Below, one piece after another: positions 1 to 8,331 of a stretch of DNA of 64,000 bases (positions are counted from its first letter, which is position 1; each line of letters begins with the position of its first letter). A program made the position numbers and the translations under genes. The stretch covers positions 92,635 through 156,634 of the forward strand of contig UQSF01000002.1 of the NCBI GenBank assembly GCA_900543625.1. Direction: 5' to 3'. Below the pieces are notes generated by a model. That model did no database searches. It was not told the DNA's origin and was given only the letters and a program-made list of their open reading frames with translations. The stretch comes from an uncultured Eubacteriales bacterium. GTDB lineage: Bacteria; Bacillota; Clostridia; Oscillospirales; Oscillospiraceae.

Positions 1-208
1 CGTCCCCAAAGCGCACCGTGCCGCCGGTCTCGCCATGCGGCGTGAGGCAGGTCTTGAGCTGGCGCAGGAGGGTCGACTTGCCGCTGCCGCTCTCGCCGCA
101 GAGCACCGTGACCGCCCCCTCGGGGATCGTGAGCGTGAGATCGTCGAGCGCCGGGCGCGTCTGCCCCGGATAGGAAAATGTCAGATGTTCGAGCGCAAAC
201 GACGCCAT
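1..208 (-). CDS. ECF/ABC transporter ATP-binding subunit, 3'-truncated by window edge
   Basis: The first 69 residues of an ABC ATPase are visible; the rest lies beyond base 1. Walker A (GESGSGKS, residues 38-45) follows a typical N-terminal beta sheet. The ATG at 208 lies inside the end of the T-component gene (28-bp overlap), so the two are translationally coupled. Next to an EcfT-type membrane protein it should be an EcfA/CbiO-like energising subunit driving uptake at the cytoplasmic face. The substrate cannot be read from this fragment; the operon context suggests a corrinoid or another vitamin captured by the upstream surface proteins. Confidence 0.85.
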   Translation of the reverse strand, partial: MASFALEHLTFSYPGQTRPALDDLTLTIPEGAVTVLCGESGSGKSTLLRQLKTCLTPHGETGGTVRFGD

Positions 209-1071
209 GTCAGCGCCTCCTTTCCATCGAGCAGCAGCGGCAAAAAGCACAGCAGCGCAAAGCACGCCGCGCACACCGCGCCGAGCGCACCGGCGCTGCC
301 GATGTGCATCGACGGGTAATAGCGCACATACAGCGCGCCGCGGCCGATGCCCACGCACACGCCCGCAAGCGCGAGCGCAAGCACGGCGCTGAGCAGGCCG
401 TCGCGCCGGGTGAAGCGGTAGTTGCCGAAATACGTTCTTCTGCCGGCGCCATAGCCCCGGCTCTTCATGGAGTCCGCCGCCGTGATGCCGCTCTCGAGCG
501 CCCACGAGACGGTGACAGACAGCACGCGCGCACCATTGCGCAGCCGCTGCCACGCACTGCCCTCACGCGTACCGCAGCCGAGCGATGCCTGTGCCGCAGC
601 GACGGCGCGCATATGCGCCGTGAACTTCGGCACGAAGCGCAGCGCCATGCTCAGCAGCAGGGACACGCCCGGCAGCACGCTGCCGAACACGTACAGATAT
701 TTATCCGCCGTCATGACAGCGCTGCAGCACTGAAACCACAGGATCACGGCCGCGAACATCGCCGCCGCAGCCGCGCCGTAGCACAGGGCCTCGCGCGTGA
801 CGGGGTTGCCGTTGGGCAGATAGAACAGCATCGTCACGCCCGCGTGATTAAACAGCGCATTGAGCGCCGCCATCAGCGCCAGAAACGGCACGAGCCGGCC
901 GAGTGTCCGCCACAAGCTGCGCCAGCCGCGCAGCTGCGCGCAGTAGCCCAGCGCACCCAGCAGGCTCAGCGCCAGAAACACCGGGTGCAGCACGAACATC
1001 GTCAGCAACAGCACCGCCGCAAAATAGCAAAAGGTCAGCGCCGGATGCAGCGCCGAAAAAGAATCGGTCAT
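181..1071 (-). CDS. ECF transporter transmembrane T-component (EcfT/CbiQ family)
   Basis: A 296-residue hydrophobic protein with several membrane segments in the first 130 residues. The coupling-helix signature SMKSRGYG (201-208) resembles the Arg-Gly motif of EcfT proteins that contacts the ATPases. It overlaps the upstream lipoprotein gene by 4 bp (ATGA) and the downstream ATPase by 28 bp. No substrate-specific S component is in the window; it may lie beyond base 1 or be encoded elsewhere. Family assignment is firm. The transported vitamin is inferred only from neighbours that look like a split transcobalamin, so cobalamin or another corrinoid is the leading guess. Confidence 0.85.
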   Translation of the reverse strand: MTDSFSALHPALTFCYFAAVLLLTMFVLHPVFLALSLLGALGYCAQLRGWRSLWRTLGRLVPFLALMAALNALFNHAGVTMLFYLPNGNPVTREALCYGAAAAAMFAAVILWFQCCSAVMTADKYLYVFGSVLPGVSLLLSMALRFVPKFTAHMRAVAAAQASLGCGTREGSAWQRLRNGARVLSVTVSWALESGITAADSMKSRGYGAGRRTYFGNYRFTRRDGLLSAVLALALAGVCVGIGRGALYVRYYPSMHIGSAGALGAVCAACFALLCFLPLLLDGKEALTWRRLRSNI

Positions 1072-1568
1072 GGTTCTCCTTGCCGGGCGCCGACGTCGCG
1101 CCCAAGATCACAGGTATAGCTCCAGACGACGGTGTCGCCGTCGTGCAGTGTATAGCCGCTGCAGCCGTAGTCCGGCCAGGCACCGTTGACGCTGTACATC
1201 CAGCCGGACAGCTCGCCGCAGTCAAATTCGTAGAGGTTGCCGATGCCCTCGATATAGGCGCTGTTGTACGCAGGCGTCCAGGTCGACTCCATGTGGATGC
1301 CCTGCACCCGACAGACCCGCTGCAGCACGTCAAACACCGTGTCCCCCTCGGAAAAGGCGACCGCCGTCTCCGGCAGGAGCACGCCGTCGGTCGGGACGAT
1401 CTCCGCCTTGCCGGGGCTCAGATCGTCCATGTGCGCAAGCACCGTGGTGCATTCGATCGTCACCGTGCAGTGCAGATCACCGGTGTCATTTTGCGTCCGG
1501 CCGCCGCAGGCCGTGCACAGCAACAGCAGCAGGCACAGCAGCAGCCCGAGCGCGCGCCGCTTACCCAC
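1068..1568 (-). CDS. DUF4430 lipoprotein (transcobalamin C-terminal-like domain)
   Basis: About 166 residues. The start is one of two adjacent GTG codons (1569-1571 or 1566-1568) inside the end of the cohesin gene; an open frame continues upstream but the signal peptide begins here. A Leu-rich segment ends in a lipobox with Cys21, so the protein should be a membrane-anchored surface lipoprotein. Residues about 60-160 match the DUF4430 pattern: a DTVFDVLQR helix, a FDCGELSGWMYSVNG segment and a final HDGDTVVWSYT strand. DUF4430 is related to the C-terminal beta domain of transcobalamin/intrinsic factor. Two other DUF4430 genes in this window sit behind cobalamin riboswitches, supporting a role in corrinoid binding. 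Ligand binding is inference. Confidence 0.8.
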   Translation of the reverse strand: MGKRRALGLLLCLLLLLCTACGGRTQNDTGDLHCTVTIECTTVLAHMDDLSPGKAEIVPTDGVLLPETAVAFSEGDTVFDVLQRVCRVQGIHMESTWTPAYNSAYIEGIGNLYEFDCGELSGWMYSVNGAWPDYGCSGYTLHDGDTVVWSYTCDLGRDVGARQGEP

Positions 1569-2121
1569 CACGGCGCACCGTCCCGCCTGCGACCGTGAGC
1601 GTGGCCGCTGCCGAGGCGAGGCTCTCGGTCTCGTCCGCGGCGGCAAGCACCGCGTCCGTCACCGTCAGCGCCGACTCCGTCACACCGTCGGCCAGCCGAA
1701 AGTGCAGGCGCACGAGCACGCTGCCGGTCGATGTGGCCAGCGCAGCCCCCTCCTCCGGCAGACACAGCGCACGCGCGCTTCCGGTCTCGTTTGCGCGCGC
1801 GGGATCGCTCTCCCACTCCGGGAGGCTTCCCATCACGAGCGGGATGTCCCCGTCGTCTGTGCCGAGAAAGGTCAGCTGCGCCGGATCGAAGGCCACGGCG
1901 ATGCTCGCCGCCCCGTAATGTCCGCCGTCAGGCAGACCGGTCAGCTCCACATCGACTGTGCACACACCGTCGGCATCCGCCGGCGTGCACACGAGCGTCA
2001 GCGTGGGGTCAACATCCGCATCGCTCTTTTGCCGCAGCGCGATGCACAGCACCACGATCGCCGCGACAAGCAGGACGCTGAGCGCAATGGCAAGATTCTT
2101 TTTTGTCCGGAAAGACTTCAT
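1561..2121 (-). CDS. Membrane-anchored cohesin-domain protein
   Basis: 186 residues. Residues 9-29 form one membrane anchor or uncleaved signal; residues about 38-180 form a beta-rich domain with cohesin hallmarks (VDVELTGLPDGGHYGAASI, the FDPAQLTF segment, GSVLVRLHFRLADG, then SALTVTDAVL). Cohesins bind dockerin modules. The gene immediately upstream encodes a protein ending in a type I dockerin, and the two genes overlap by 4 bp, so this looks like a dedicated cell-surface docking pair. The next gene downstream is a DUF4430 lipoprotein. I see no catalytic residues. The cohesin call rests on sequence pattern only; a generic carbohydrate-binding or Ig-like fold is the alternative. Confidence 0.7.
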   Translation of the reverse strand: MKSFRTKKNLAIALSVLLVAAIVVLCIALRQKSDADVDPTLTLVCTPADADGVCTVDVELTGLPDGGHYGAASIAVAFDPAQLTFLGTDDGDIPLVMGSLPEWESDPARANETGSARALCLPEEGAALATSTGSVLVRLHFRLADGVTESALTVTDAVLAAADETESLASAAATLTVAGGTVRRGG

Positions 2122-3593
2122 GTTTCGTCCTCCTGCGCTGCGGGCAGCGCCGTATCATACACAAAGCTGTCGGCCACCGCGCGCACATCCTGCGCGTCCA
2201 CGCGGCCGTTGAGATCCGCATCCATCGCCAGCAGCACGTTCGCCGCCGGAGTCGTCTCCCCGGCGCAGGCCGTGCGGATGGCCAGCGCATCCTGCGCGTT
2301 GATGACGCCGTCGCCGTTGACATCGCCGACGGTGAGCACGGCAGGCTTCCCGCTTGCCGCGGTGTAGCTTGCCGGGTCGTTGAGCGCGTCATCCGTCACG
2401 TCCGGCGCGAAGAGCCACACCCACGTCGGCGTGCCGCTGCGCTCGGACAAAACGGGGCTGTAGAGCAGCTGCGTCCCGTCGGAAAACGTGACGGCGCTGT
2501 CCGCCGACGCATCCGGCGGGCACACCGCGACCGTGCGGTATCCTGCCGGGATGAGGCCGCTGCCGTCCGCCGTGCAGAGAACGCGCGCGATCGACGTGCC
2601 GGGTTCGTCGGGCGTCTTGACCGTGGGCGTGTCCGTCTCCTGATAGAGGCTGCTCTGCCCACGGCGCAGACGCGACACGGCCACAAGCGCATACACCGCC
2701 TGCTCGGTGGCAAGGCTGTTCACGCTGCCGGAGGCCGTGTGGCGAAAGGCGGCCGCATCCGCATCATAAAACGTCAGCAGCGCATCGACCGCCGAGCCGC
2801 CGTCCTTGACAAAGCGGCTGTCCGTGTCCGGATCGATGCCCAGCGCCGTGCACGCAACGATGACCTGCGCGGCGCTCTCGGCGTTCACAACGCCGGATGA
2901 AGCGAAGTCCCCGTCGCCGGTCTGCATCGCCGAGAGCACATCCAGACCGCGCGTCACGGCCGCCGCGACCGCCGCCTCGGAGCGGTAGGCCGCCAGCGCC
3001 TGCAGCGCCATGGCCGTCATGTCCGGGTCGGCAGCAGAGCCGCCGAACGCCCAGCCGCCGCCGGAGCACTCGGCGCTCAGGATCGCATCCACGCACTGAC
3101 GGCGCACCGCGCTGCCGGGCAGGTAATTGCGGCTGTCGAGCGCGAGCAGCGCGAAGATGGGCCCGTTGATGCCCTGATTGCTCACCCATGCAAAATCCGC
3201 ATACGGCGCGGTCAGATCGCACCCGCCGACCTGCGCCGCGTCGCGCCCAATGGCGGACAGGGCGAGGATGACGCGCGAATTGTCCGTGGACTTGTAGGCG
3301 TTGAGCGCGCCGTCGCGCCCGGACGCTGCCGTCAGCTCCGGCACTTTGGCCGCGAGGTCTGCGTAATAGCGTGCAAAATAGTCGCTGTCCGCGGTGAAAT
3401 AGCCGCCGCGCGCGAGACCGAGCACCGTCCACTCATCGCCATAGCCCGGCGACGGGACGGCGGAAGCCTGCCGCGCCAGCGCAGCCGAAAGCACAGGCTG
3501 CACATCCGCAGCCTGTGCCGCCGGGACCGGCAGCACCGTGCAGATGAGCACCAGCGCCAGGATCAGTGCCAAAGATCGTTTGTCAGCTTTCAT
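2118..3593 (-). CDS. Secreted alpha-barrel (squalene cyclase/transcobalamin-like) protein with C-terminal dockerin
   Basis: 491 residues. Signal peptide 1-28 (ends AAQA). Residues about 35-330 are repeated helical segments of the prenyltransferase/terpene-cyclase alpha/alpha barrel type (GGWAFGGSAADPDMTAMA, QTGDGDFA, NSLATEQAVYAL). This is the same fold class as the N-terminal domain of intrinsic factor and transcobalamin. A linker precedes a type I dockerin with two calcium loops (DVNGDGVINAQD at 424-435, DADLNGRVDAQD at 458-469). No cyclase DxDD motif was seen, so ligand binding is more likely than catalysis. It is first in the operon, has its own sigma-A promoter, and is followed by a cohesin and a DUF4430 lipoprotein. 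Confidence 0.75.
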   Translation of the reverse strand: MKADKRSLALILALVLICTVLPVPAAQAADVQPVLSAALARQASAVPSPGYGDEWTVLGLARGGYFTADSDYFARYYADLAAKVPELTAASGRDGALNAYKSTDNSRVILALSAIGRDAAQVGGCDLTAPYADFAWVSNQGINGPIFALLALDSRNYLPGSAVRRQCVDAILSAECSGGGWAFGGSAADPDMTAMALQALAAYRSEAAVAAAVTRGLDVLSAMQTGDGDFASSGVVNAESAAQVIVACTALGIDPDTDSRFVKDGGSAVDALLTFYDADAAAFRHTASGSVNSLATEQAVYALVAVSRLRRGQSSLYQETDTPTVKTPDEPGTSIARVLCTADGSGLIPAGYRTVAVCPPDASADSAVTFSDGTQLLYSPVLSERSGTPTWVWLFAPDVTDDALNDPASYTAASGKPAVLTVGDVNGDGVINAQDALAIRTACAGETTPAANVLLAMDADLNGRVDAQDVRAVADSFVYDTALPAAQEDET

Positions 3594-3662
3594 CGTTTGC
3601 CTCCCAAGCGGATAGCGAAAGCACGCAGCGCACTGCGCGCACCTGCTTTGAAATCACGCATC

Positions 3663-3691
3663 ATTATAACAGCCGCCCACTGCAAAATCAA
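3663..3691 (-). promoter_or_regulatory. Sigma-A promoter of the barrel/cohesin/ECF operon
   Basis: On the minus strand, TTGATT and TATAAT are separated by 17 bp. They lie about 70 bp upstream of the ATG at 3593, which has a GGGAGG ribosome site. Unlike the two other DUF4430 genes in the window, this short leader has no room for, and no trace of, a cobalamin riboswitch. Confidence 0.7.
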
Positions 3692-3795
3692 CGCTCTGCG
3701 ACATTTCCCGCACCGGGAAACCGTGCTTTTTTCCGGATACTTTGCTGCGGCGGCTTTTGCGCATTTTCCCGCGCGCGCCGTGATACGATAGCACC

Positions 3796-4632
3796 ATGGA
3801 CGTCATCTATCTCGATCGCCTGTTCGGGCTCAATCTGCTGCTCGACTACTGCCTTGTGCTCGCGTCCGCACGCGTGTGCGGCGTGGTGCTGCGCCGCGCT
3901 CGGTATCTGCTCGCGGCGGTCACGGGCGCGCTGTACGCAGCGGTCATGGTGCTGCCCGGGTGCGGCTGGCTCGGCAGCGGCGCGATGAAGCTCGCGCTCG
4001 GCGCGGCCATGGCGCTCATCGCCTTCGGCGGCGAGGCGCACTGGGCGCGGTGCGCGGTGGTGTTTTTCGCGGTTTCCGCCGCGTTTGGCGGCGCGGTATA
4101 CGCAGCGAGCATGCTCGCGGGCGTGTCGCCGGGCAGCGGTGCGCTCGTGACGGTGTCCGGCCGGGTGCTGGCGCTGTCATTTGCCGTGTGCTATGCGGCC
4201 GTGTCGACGGTGTTCCGGCGGCGGGCAAAGACCGCCGCGCGCGAAGTGCGCACCGTGACGGTCACACTCGCCGGACGCAGCACGAGCGTCCGCGCTCTGC
4301 GCGACAGCGGAAACGACCTGCATGACCCGGTGTCGGGTCTGCCGGCGGCCGTGGTCGAGCGTGCGGCGGTCCTGCCGCTGTTTCCGGCGCTGCACGCGCT
4401 GCCGGACGACGCGGTGCAGACGCTGACGGTGCTCGGCGCGCTGCCGGAATGCACCGGGCGGGTCGTACTGCTGCCGTACCGCGCGGTGGGCGTGACGGGT
4501 GCGCTGCTGCCGGCGTTTCGGCCGGACAGCGTGATGATCGACGGCGCGCCGGAGCCGATGCTGCTGGCCCTGAGCGCACAGGCGCTCACATCCGACGGGG
4601 CATTTTCCATGGTGCTGCCGCCAAAAAACTGA
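3796..4632 (+). CDS. spoIIGA: Sigma-E processing aspartic protease SpoIIGA
   Basis: 278 residues. The N-terminal half has about five membrane segments; the C-terminal half is a single aspartic-protease-like domain with catalytic motif RDSGN (Asp170). SpoIIGA sits in the sporulation septum and cleaves the pro-sequence of sigma-E when triggered from the forespore. The sigE gene follows after 11 bp, the classic pair. No Shine-Dalgarno sequence precedes the ATG, and a possible -10 (TACGAT, 3784-3789) is only 6 bp upstream, so the mRNA may be nearly leaderless. Membership is clear from order, topology and the DSG motif. Confidence 0.9.
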   Translation: MDVIYLDRLFGLNLLLDYCLVLASARVCGVVLRRARYLLAAVTGALYAAVMVLPGCGWLGSGAMKLALGAAMALIAFGGEAHWARCAVVFFAVSAAFGGAVYAASMLAGVSPGSGALVTVSGRVLALSFAVCYAAVSTVFRRRAKTAAREVRTVTVTLAGRSTSVRALRDSGNDLHDPVSGLPAAVVERAAVLPLFPALHALPDDAVQTLTVLGALPECTGRVVLLPYRAVGVTGALLPAFRPDSVMIDGAPEPMLLALSAQALTSDGAFSMVLPPKN

Positions 4633-4643
4633 GGAGGGGTTTT

Positions 4644-5369
4644 GTGCCGAAATTATCGGAAAGACTGCGTATGCTCTGGATGGCGCTGCGGCTGCGGCTG
4701 CGCGGCGGTGCGCCGGGGGTGTTTTACATCGGCGGAAGCGATACCATGCCCGCCCCGCTCGAGCGTGAGGCCGAGCAGCAGGCCATCCGCGCACTCACCG
4801 CCGGGAGCGAGGACGCCGCGTCACTGCTCATCGAGCACAACCTGCGGCTGGTGGTGTACATCGCGCGCCGGTTTGAAAACACCGGCATCCACATCGAGGA
4901 TCTGATCTCGATCGGCACGATCGGGCTCGTCAAGGCCATCCACACCTTCAAGCCGGACAAGAACATCAAGCTTGCGACCTACGCCTCGCGCTGCATCGAA
5001 AACGAGATCCTCATGTATCTGCGCAAATGCAGCGCCCAGAAAACAGAGGTGAGCATTGACGAGCCGCTCAACACCGACTGGGACGGCAACGAGCTGCTGC
5101 TCTCGGACATCCTCGGCACGGACGCCGACGCCGTGAGCCGCCCGCTCGAAGACGATGCCGAGCGCACCATGCTCCTGCACGCCATCGAGACGCTGTGCGA
5201 GCGCGACCGGCGCATCATCCTGCTGCGTTTCGGCATCGGCGGCACGCACGAGGCGACGCAAAAGGAGGTCGCAGACCTGCTCGGCATCTCACAGAGCTAC
5301 ATCAGCCGGCTCGAAAAGCGCATCATCGCGCACCTGCGGCAGGAGATGCTCCGGCAGATGCAGTGCTGA
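4644..5369 (+). CDS. sigE: Sporulation sigma factor sigma-E
   Basis: 241 residues from a GTG start preceded by GGAGGGG. The N-terminal stretch (residues 1-30) is the pro-sequence removed by SpoIIGA. Then come sigma region 2 (DLISIGTIGLVKAIHTF), region 3 and region 4 with its helix-turn-helix (KEVADLLGISQSYISRLEKR). Sigma-E directs mother-cell gene expression early in sporulation; spmA in this window has a sequence resembling a sigma-E promoter. sigG, often next in this cluster, is absent here, and a strong terminator follows. Confidence 0.95.
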   Translation: MPKLSERLRMLWMALRLRLRGGAPGVFYIGGSDTMPAPLEREAEQQAIRALTAGSEDAASLLIEHNLRLVVYIARRFENTGIHIEDLISIGTIGLVKAIHTFKPDKNIKLATYASRCIENEILMYLRKCSAQKTEVSIDEPLNTDWDGNELLLSDILGTDADAVSRPLEDDAERTMLLHAIETLCERDRRIILLRFGIGGTHEATQKEVADLLGISQSYISRLEKRIIAHLRQEMLRQMQC

Positions 5370-5373
5370 AAAC

Positions 5374-5413
5374 GTCCAAAGCGGCGGCTCCGGTCAGAGC
5401 CGCCGCTTTGGAC
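5374..5413. terminator. Bidirectional terminator between sigE and znuB
   Basis: Perfect 17-bp inverted repeat with a 6-base loop, followed on the plus side by a T run that lies inside the last codons of znuB. It serves the convergent sigE and zinc-transporter operons. Confidence 0.9.
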
Positions 5414-5414
5414 A

Positions 5415-6239
5415 TCATTTTTTCACGCGGCACATGATCCGCTGCACACCGCAAAAGAGCAGAAACACCACGAGATCGACCACCACGACGCTCGCGCCGG
5501 ACGGCGTCTCGAACACGTAGGACAGCACCATGCCGAGCAGGAAATTCACCACCGACACCACAGCCGCGCAGATCGTGACCGAGCGGAACGTGCCGAACAC
5601 GCGCATTGCCGTCAGCGCCGGGAAGATGATGAGGCTCGAGATGAGCAGCGCGCCCATCATGCGCATACCGAGCACGATCGTGACCGCCGTGAGCACCGCG
5701 AGGAGCATATTGTACGCCTGCGTGTGCACGCCCGTCGCGCGTGAGAACGTCTCGTCAAAGGTGACGGCGAAAATGCGCGGATAGCACAGCACGAACAGCG
5801 CCAGCACCGCCGCCGACAGGATCAGACTCAGGCGCAGGTCGGCCGACGACAGCGACAGGATGCTGCCGAACATATAGTTATTCACGTCGGTATTCATGCC
5901 GCTCGTAACGGATACGGTCATCACGCCGATGGCCAGTGCGCTGCTCGAGAGCAGCGCGATCGCGGCGTCACCCTTGAGCTTGCCGCTCTGCGACAGGCGC
6001 AGCAGCAAAAACGCCGCCACGACCACGACCGGCACCGCCACCGCCAGCGGCGCAAGATTGAACGCCGCTGCGATCGCAAGTGCGCCAAAGCCGACGTGAC
6101 TCAGTCCGTCGCCGATCATGGAGTAGCGCTTGAGCACGAGCGACACGCCCAGAAGCGACGCGCACAGCGACACCAGCACGCCCACCACGAGCGCGCGCAC
6201 GAGAAACGGATACGACAGCATCTCCAGAATGATCTTCAT
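5415..6239 (-). CDS. znuB: Zinc ABC transporter permease
   Basis: 274 residues with about eight hydrophobic segments and the ABC-3 family pattern (RYSMIGDGLSHVGFGALA near the N-terminus, then LLSSLIIFPALTA-like C-terminal helices). It forms the membrane channel of a high-affinity Zn/Mn importer. It overlaps znuC by 4 bp and is last in an operon running zur-znuA-znuC-znuB. The metal is inferred from the His/acid-rich loop of the partner lipoprotein and the linked Fur-family regulator; manganese is the alternative. Confidence 0.9.
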   Translation of the reverse strand: MKIILEMLSYPFLVRALVVGVLVSLCASLLGVSLVLKRYSMIGDGLSHVGFGALAIAAAFNLAPLAVAVPVVVVAAFLLLRLSQSGKLKGDAAIALLSSSALAIGVMTVSVTSGMNTDVNNYMFGSILSLSSADLRLSLILSAAVLALFVLCYPRIFAVTFDETFSRATGVHTQAYNMLLAVLTAVTIVLGMRMMGALLISSLIIFPALTAMRVFGTFRSVTICAAVVSVVNFLLGMVLSYVFETPSGASVVVVDLVVFLLFCGVQRIMCRVKK

Positions 6240-6943
6240 ACCTTCCGCCCTCCCAGAAACCGGCGCGCGGCATCGCTCTGCTTATAGTCCGCCGCCGTGC
6301 CGTAAAACAACTGCTGATGGCCGAGGTGCAGCACGTGCGTGGCATAGCGCAGCGCGGCGTCAATGTCATGCGTGACCATGATGACGGTGATGTCGCTGCA
6401 GAGGTTGACGAGCTTGATGAGGTTATACAGCTCCCCCGTCGCCACGGGGTCAAGCCCCGTGACCGGCTCGTCGAGCAGGAGGAGCTTGCGCGTGGCGCAC
6501 AGGGCGCGCGCGAGCAGCACGCGCTGCTGCTGACCGCCGGAGAGCGCCTGATAGCTGCGGTTGGCCAGATCCTCGATACCCATGCGCTCCATGTTCTCCT
6601 GCGCACGGGCGCGGTCGGCGCGGGAATAAAACGCGCGGCCGCGCATCTGGTTGATGCAGCCCGAGCGCACGACCTCCGCCACGCTTGCCGGAAAGTCGCG
6701 CTGGAGCTGCGTCTGCTGCGGCAGATAGCCGATCTCGTTGCGCACGAGCCCGTCGCCGAGCGTAATGCTGCCCTGCTCCGGTGCCTTGAGACCGAGCAGT
6801 CCCTTGATGAGCGTGGACTTGCCGGAGCCGTTTTCGCCGACCACGCACAGCAGATCGCCGCGCGAGACCGTGAAGTTCACATCGCGCAGCACCGTCTGCC
6901 CATCGTAGCCGAGGCAGACGTGTTCACAAGTAATAAGTGCCAT
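6236..6943 (-). CDS. znuC: Zinc ABC transporter ATP-binding protein
   Basis: 235 residues. Walker A GENGSGKST, Q-loop GYLPQQ, signature LSGGQQQRVLLARAL, Walker B LLLLDEPVTGLDP and switch His (VTHD) are all intact, so it should be an active ATPase. It powers ZnuB. Only 2 bp separate it from the end of znuA, and it overlaps znuB by 4 bp. The ABC-3-type metal importer assignment follows from these partners. Confidence 0.92.
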   Translation of the reverse strand: MALITCEHVCLGYDGQTVLRDVNFTVSRGDLLCVVGENGSGKSTLIKGLLGLKAPEQGSITLGDGLVRNEIGYLPQQTQLQRDFPASVAEVVRSGCINQMRGRAFYSRADRARAQENMERMGIEDLANRSYQALSGGQQQRVLLARALCATRKLLLLDEPVTGLDPVATGELYNLIKLVNLCSDITVIMVTHDIDAALRYATHVLHLGHQQLFYGTAADYKQSDAARRFLGGRKV

Positions 6944-6945
6944 CG

Positions 6946-7911
6946 TTAATTCAATGCCTCCCGCAGCGCCTGCACGTTGCGCTCCATAAGCTGCAGGTAC
7001 GTCGCGCCGTCTGCAAATGCCTGCGCCGTCACGTTGTGACAGGTCGCAAACTCCAGTTTTTTCGCGCCCGTGGCCTCGCAGATCGTGTCGGCGAGCTTAC
7101 CGTTCGACAGCTCGATCGTGAACACGACCGGGATGCCCTCCGCGCGCACCTTGTCAATCAGAAACGCCACCGTGGCCGCCGAGGGCTCGGCCGCGTCCGC
7201 GCAGCCGGGATAGGCGGCGTAATAGTCCAGTCCATAGGCGTCGGAAAAGTACCGCAGTGGGAACCGGTCAGCAAAAACTACGGTTTTTCGCGCTGCATGC
7301 TCCACTACATCCTGAAATTCCGCATCTAACTGGTTTAATTTCTCCACATAGTCCCCACAGCGCTGCGCATACTGCGCCGCGTGCGCGCTGTCCGCCGCCG
7401 AGAACGTGTCGCAAAGCTTCCGGCAGATGCGTGCGGCGTTGCGCGGAGACGTCCAGACGTGCTCATCGAGCTCTTCCTCTTCCTCGTCCTCCTCATCATG
7501 GTCATGCCCGTGCCGTTCGGCCTGCATTCCCTCGACGGTCTCCTCGTGCAGCAGCTCAACGCAGTCCATGAGCGTCACGACACGCAGATCGGGGTTATCC
7601 ACTCCCTCGAGCACCGTCTGCACCCACGCATCCGACTCGCCGCCGACGTAGATGAACACATCGGCATTGCGGATGGCGATGATGTCCTTCGGCGTCGGCT
7701 CATAGGCGTGCACCTCACAGCCGGGGCGCAGCAGCATCGTAACCGACACATCGTCCCCGCCGACCTGCCGCGCAAAGTCATAGGGCGCAAAGATCGTCGT
7801 GACGACATGGAGCTTGCCATCGTCTGCATCCGGGTTTTTCTGCACCGCGCAGCCGGACAGCGCCGACACCGCCAGCACAGCCGAGAGCAGCACACATAAG
7901 ATCTTACGCAT
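6946..7911 (-). CDS. znuA: Zinc-binding lipoprotein, cluster A-I solute-binding protein
   Basis: 321 residues from the ATG at 7911; a longer open frame exists, but the signal peptide MRKILCVLLSAVLAVSALSGC with its lipobox fixes this start. The mature protein has the two-lobed metal-binding pattern with ligand motifs (VHAYEPTPKD, the HVWTSPRNA segment), plus a central His/Asp/Glu-rich loop (HGHDHDEEDEEEEELDEH) typical of zinc-specific rather than manganese-specific members. It captures zinc at the outer membrane face for ZnuBC. It overlaps the upstream regulator gene by 8 bp. Confidence 0.92.
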   Translation of the reverse strand: MRKILCVLLSAVLAVSALSGCAVQKNPDADDGKLHVVTTIFAPYDFARQVGGDDVSVTMLLRPGCEVHAYEPTPKDIIAIRNADVFIYVGGESDAWVQTVLEGVDNPDLRVVTLMDCVELLHEETVEGMQAERHGHDHDEEDEEEEELDEHVWTSPRNAARICRKLCDTFSAADSAHAAQYAQRCGDYVEKLNQLDAEFQDVVEHAARKTVVFADRFPLRYFSDAYGLDYYAAYPGCADAAEPSAATVAFLIDKVRAEGIPVVFTIELSNGKLADTICEATGAKKLEFATCHNVTAQAFADGATYLQLMERNVQALREALN

Positions 7912-8317
7912 GGCCGCCCCGCTTTCCGCCGCAGGCGGCGCACGTGCCGTAGATCGTCGTGCTGCGCCCGTCGACCGTGAAGCCCGCCGCGCGCAGCAGG
8001 TCTGCCTGCAGCGCGTCGGAGACGCCGGTGTCAAGATGGATCAGCCGCCCGCAGCCGACGCATTTTAAGTGCAGGTGCGCATCGCAGTGACCGGGGTCCA
8101 TGGCCTGATAGGCCGCGCTCCCGCCGCTCTCGGGCGCGAAGCGGCGCACCGTGCCCTCCTCGACCAGCCGGTCAAGCGCGCGGTAGACCGTGCTGCGTCC
8201 GGGCGCAGCGTCGCCCATGGCTGTGAGCAGCTGCTCGACCGTGAACTGCTTGTCCGCGTGCGCAGACAAAAACGCCAGCAGCGCACAGCGCTGCTGCGTG
8301 TGATAACTATTTCGCAT
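7904..8317 (-). CDS. zur: Fur-family metal-responsive repressor (probably Zur)
   Basis: 137 residues. N-terminal winged helix (PGRSTVYRALDRLVEEGTV) and a C-terminal dimerisation/metal domain with two CxxC pairs (Cys86/89 and Cys126/129) for the structural zinc and HLHLKC regulatory ligands. It is the first gene of the znu operon, so zinc-dependent autorepression of uptake is the natural reading. Fur or PerR specificity cannot be excluded from sequence alone. Confidence 0.85.
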   Translation of the reverse strand: MRNSYHTQQRCALLAFLSAHADKQFTVEQLLTAMGDAAPGRSTVYRALDRLVEEGTVRRFAPESGGSAAYQAMDPGHCDAHLHLKCVGCGRLIHLDTGVSDALQADLLRAAGFTVDGRSTTIYGTCAACGGKRGGHA

Positions 8318-8331
8318 GATTCGCCTCCAAA

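Noticed and set aside
3594..3795. Cobalamin riboswitch in front of the barrel/cohesin/ECF operon
   Set aside because: Searched for because of the link to DUF4430. The leader after the promoter is only about 60 bases and has none of the conserved boxes.
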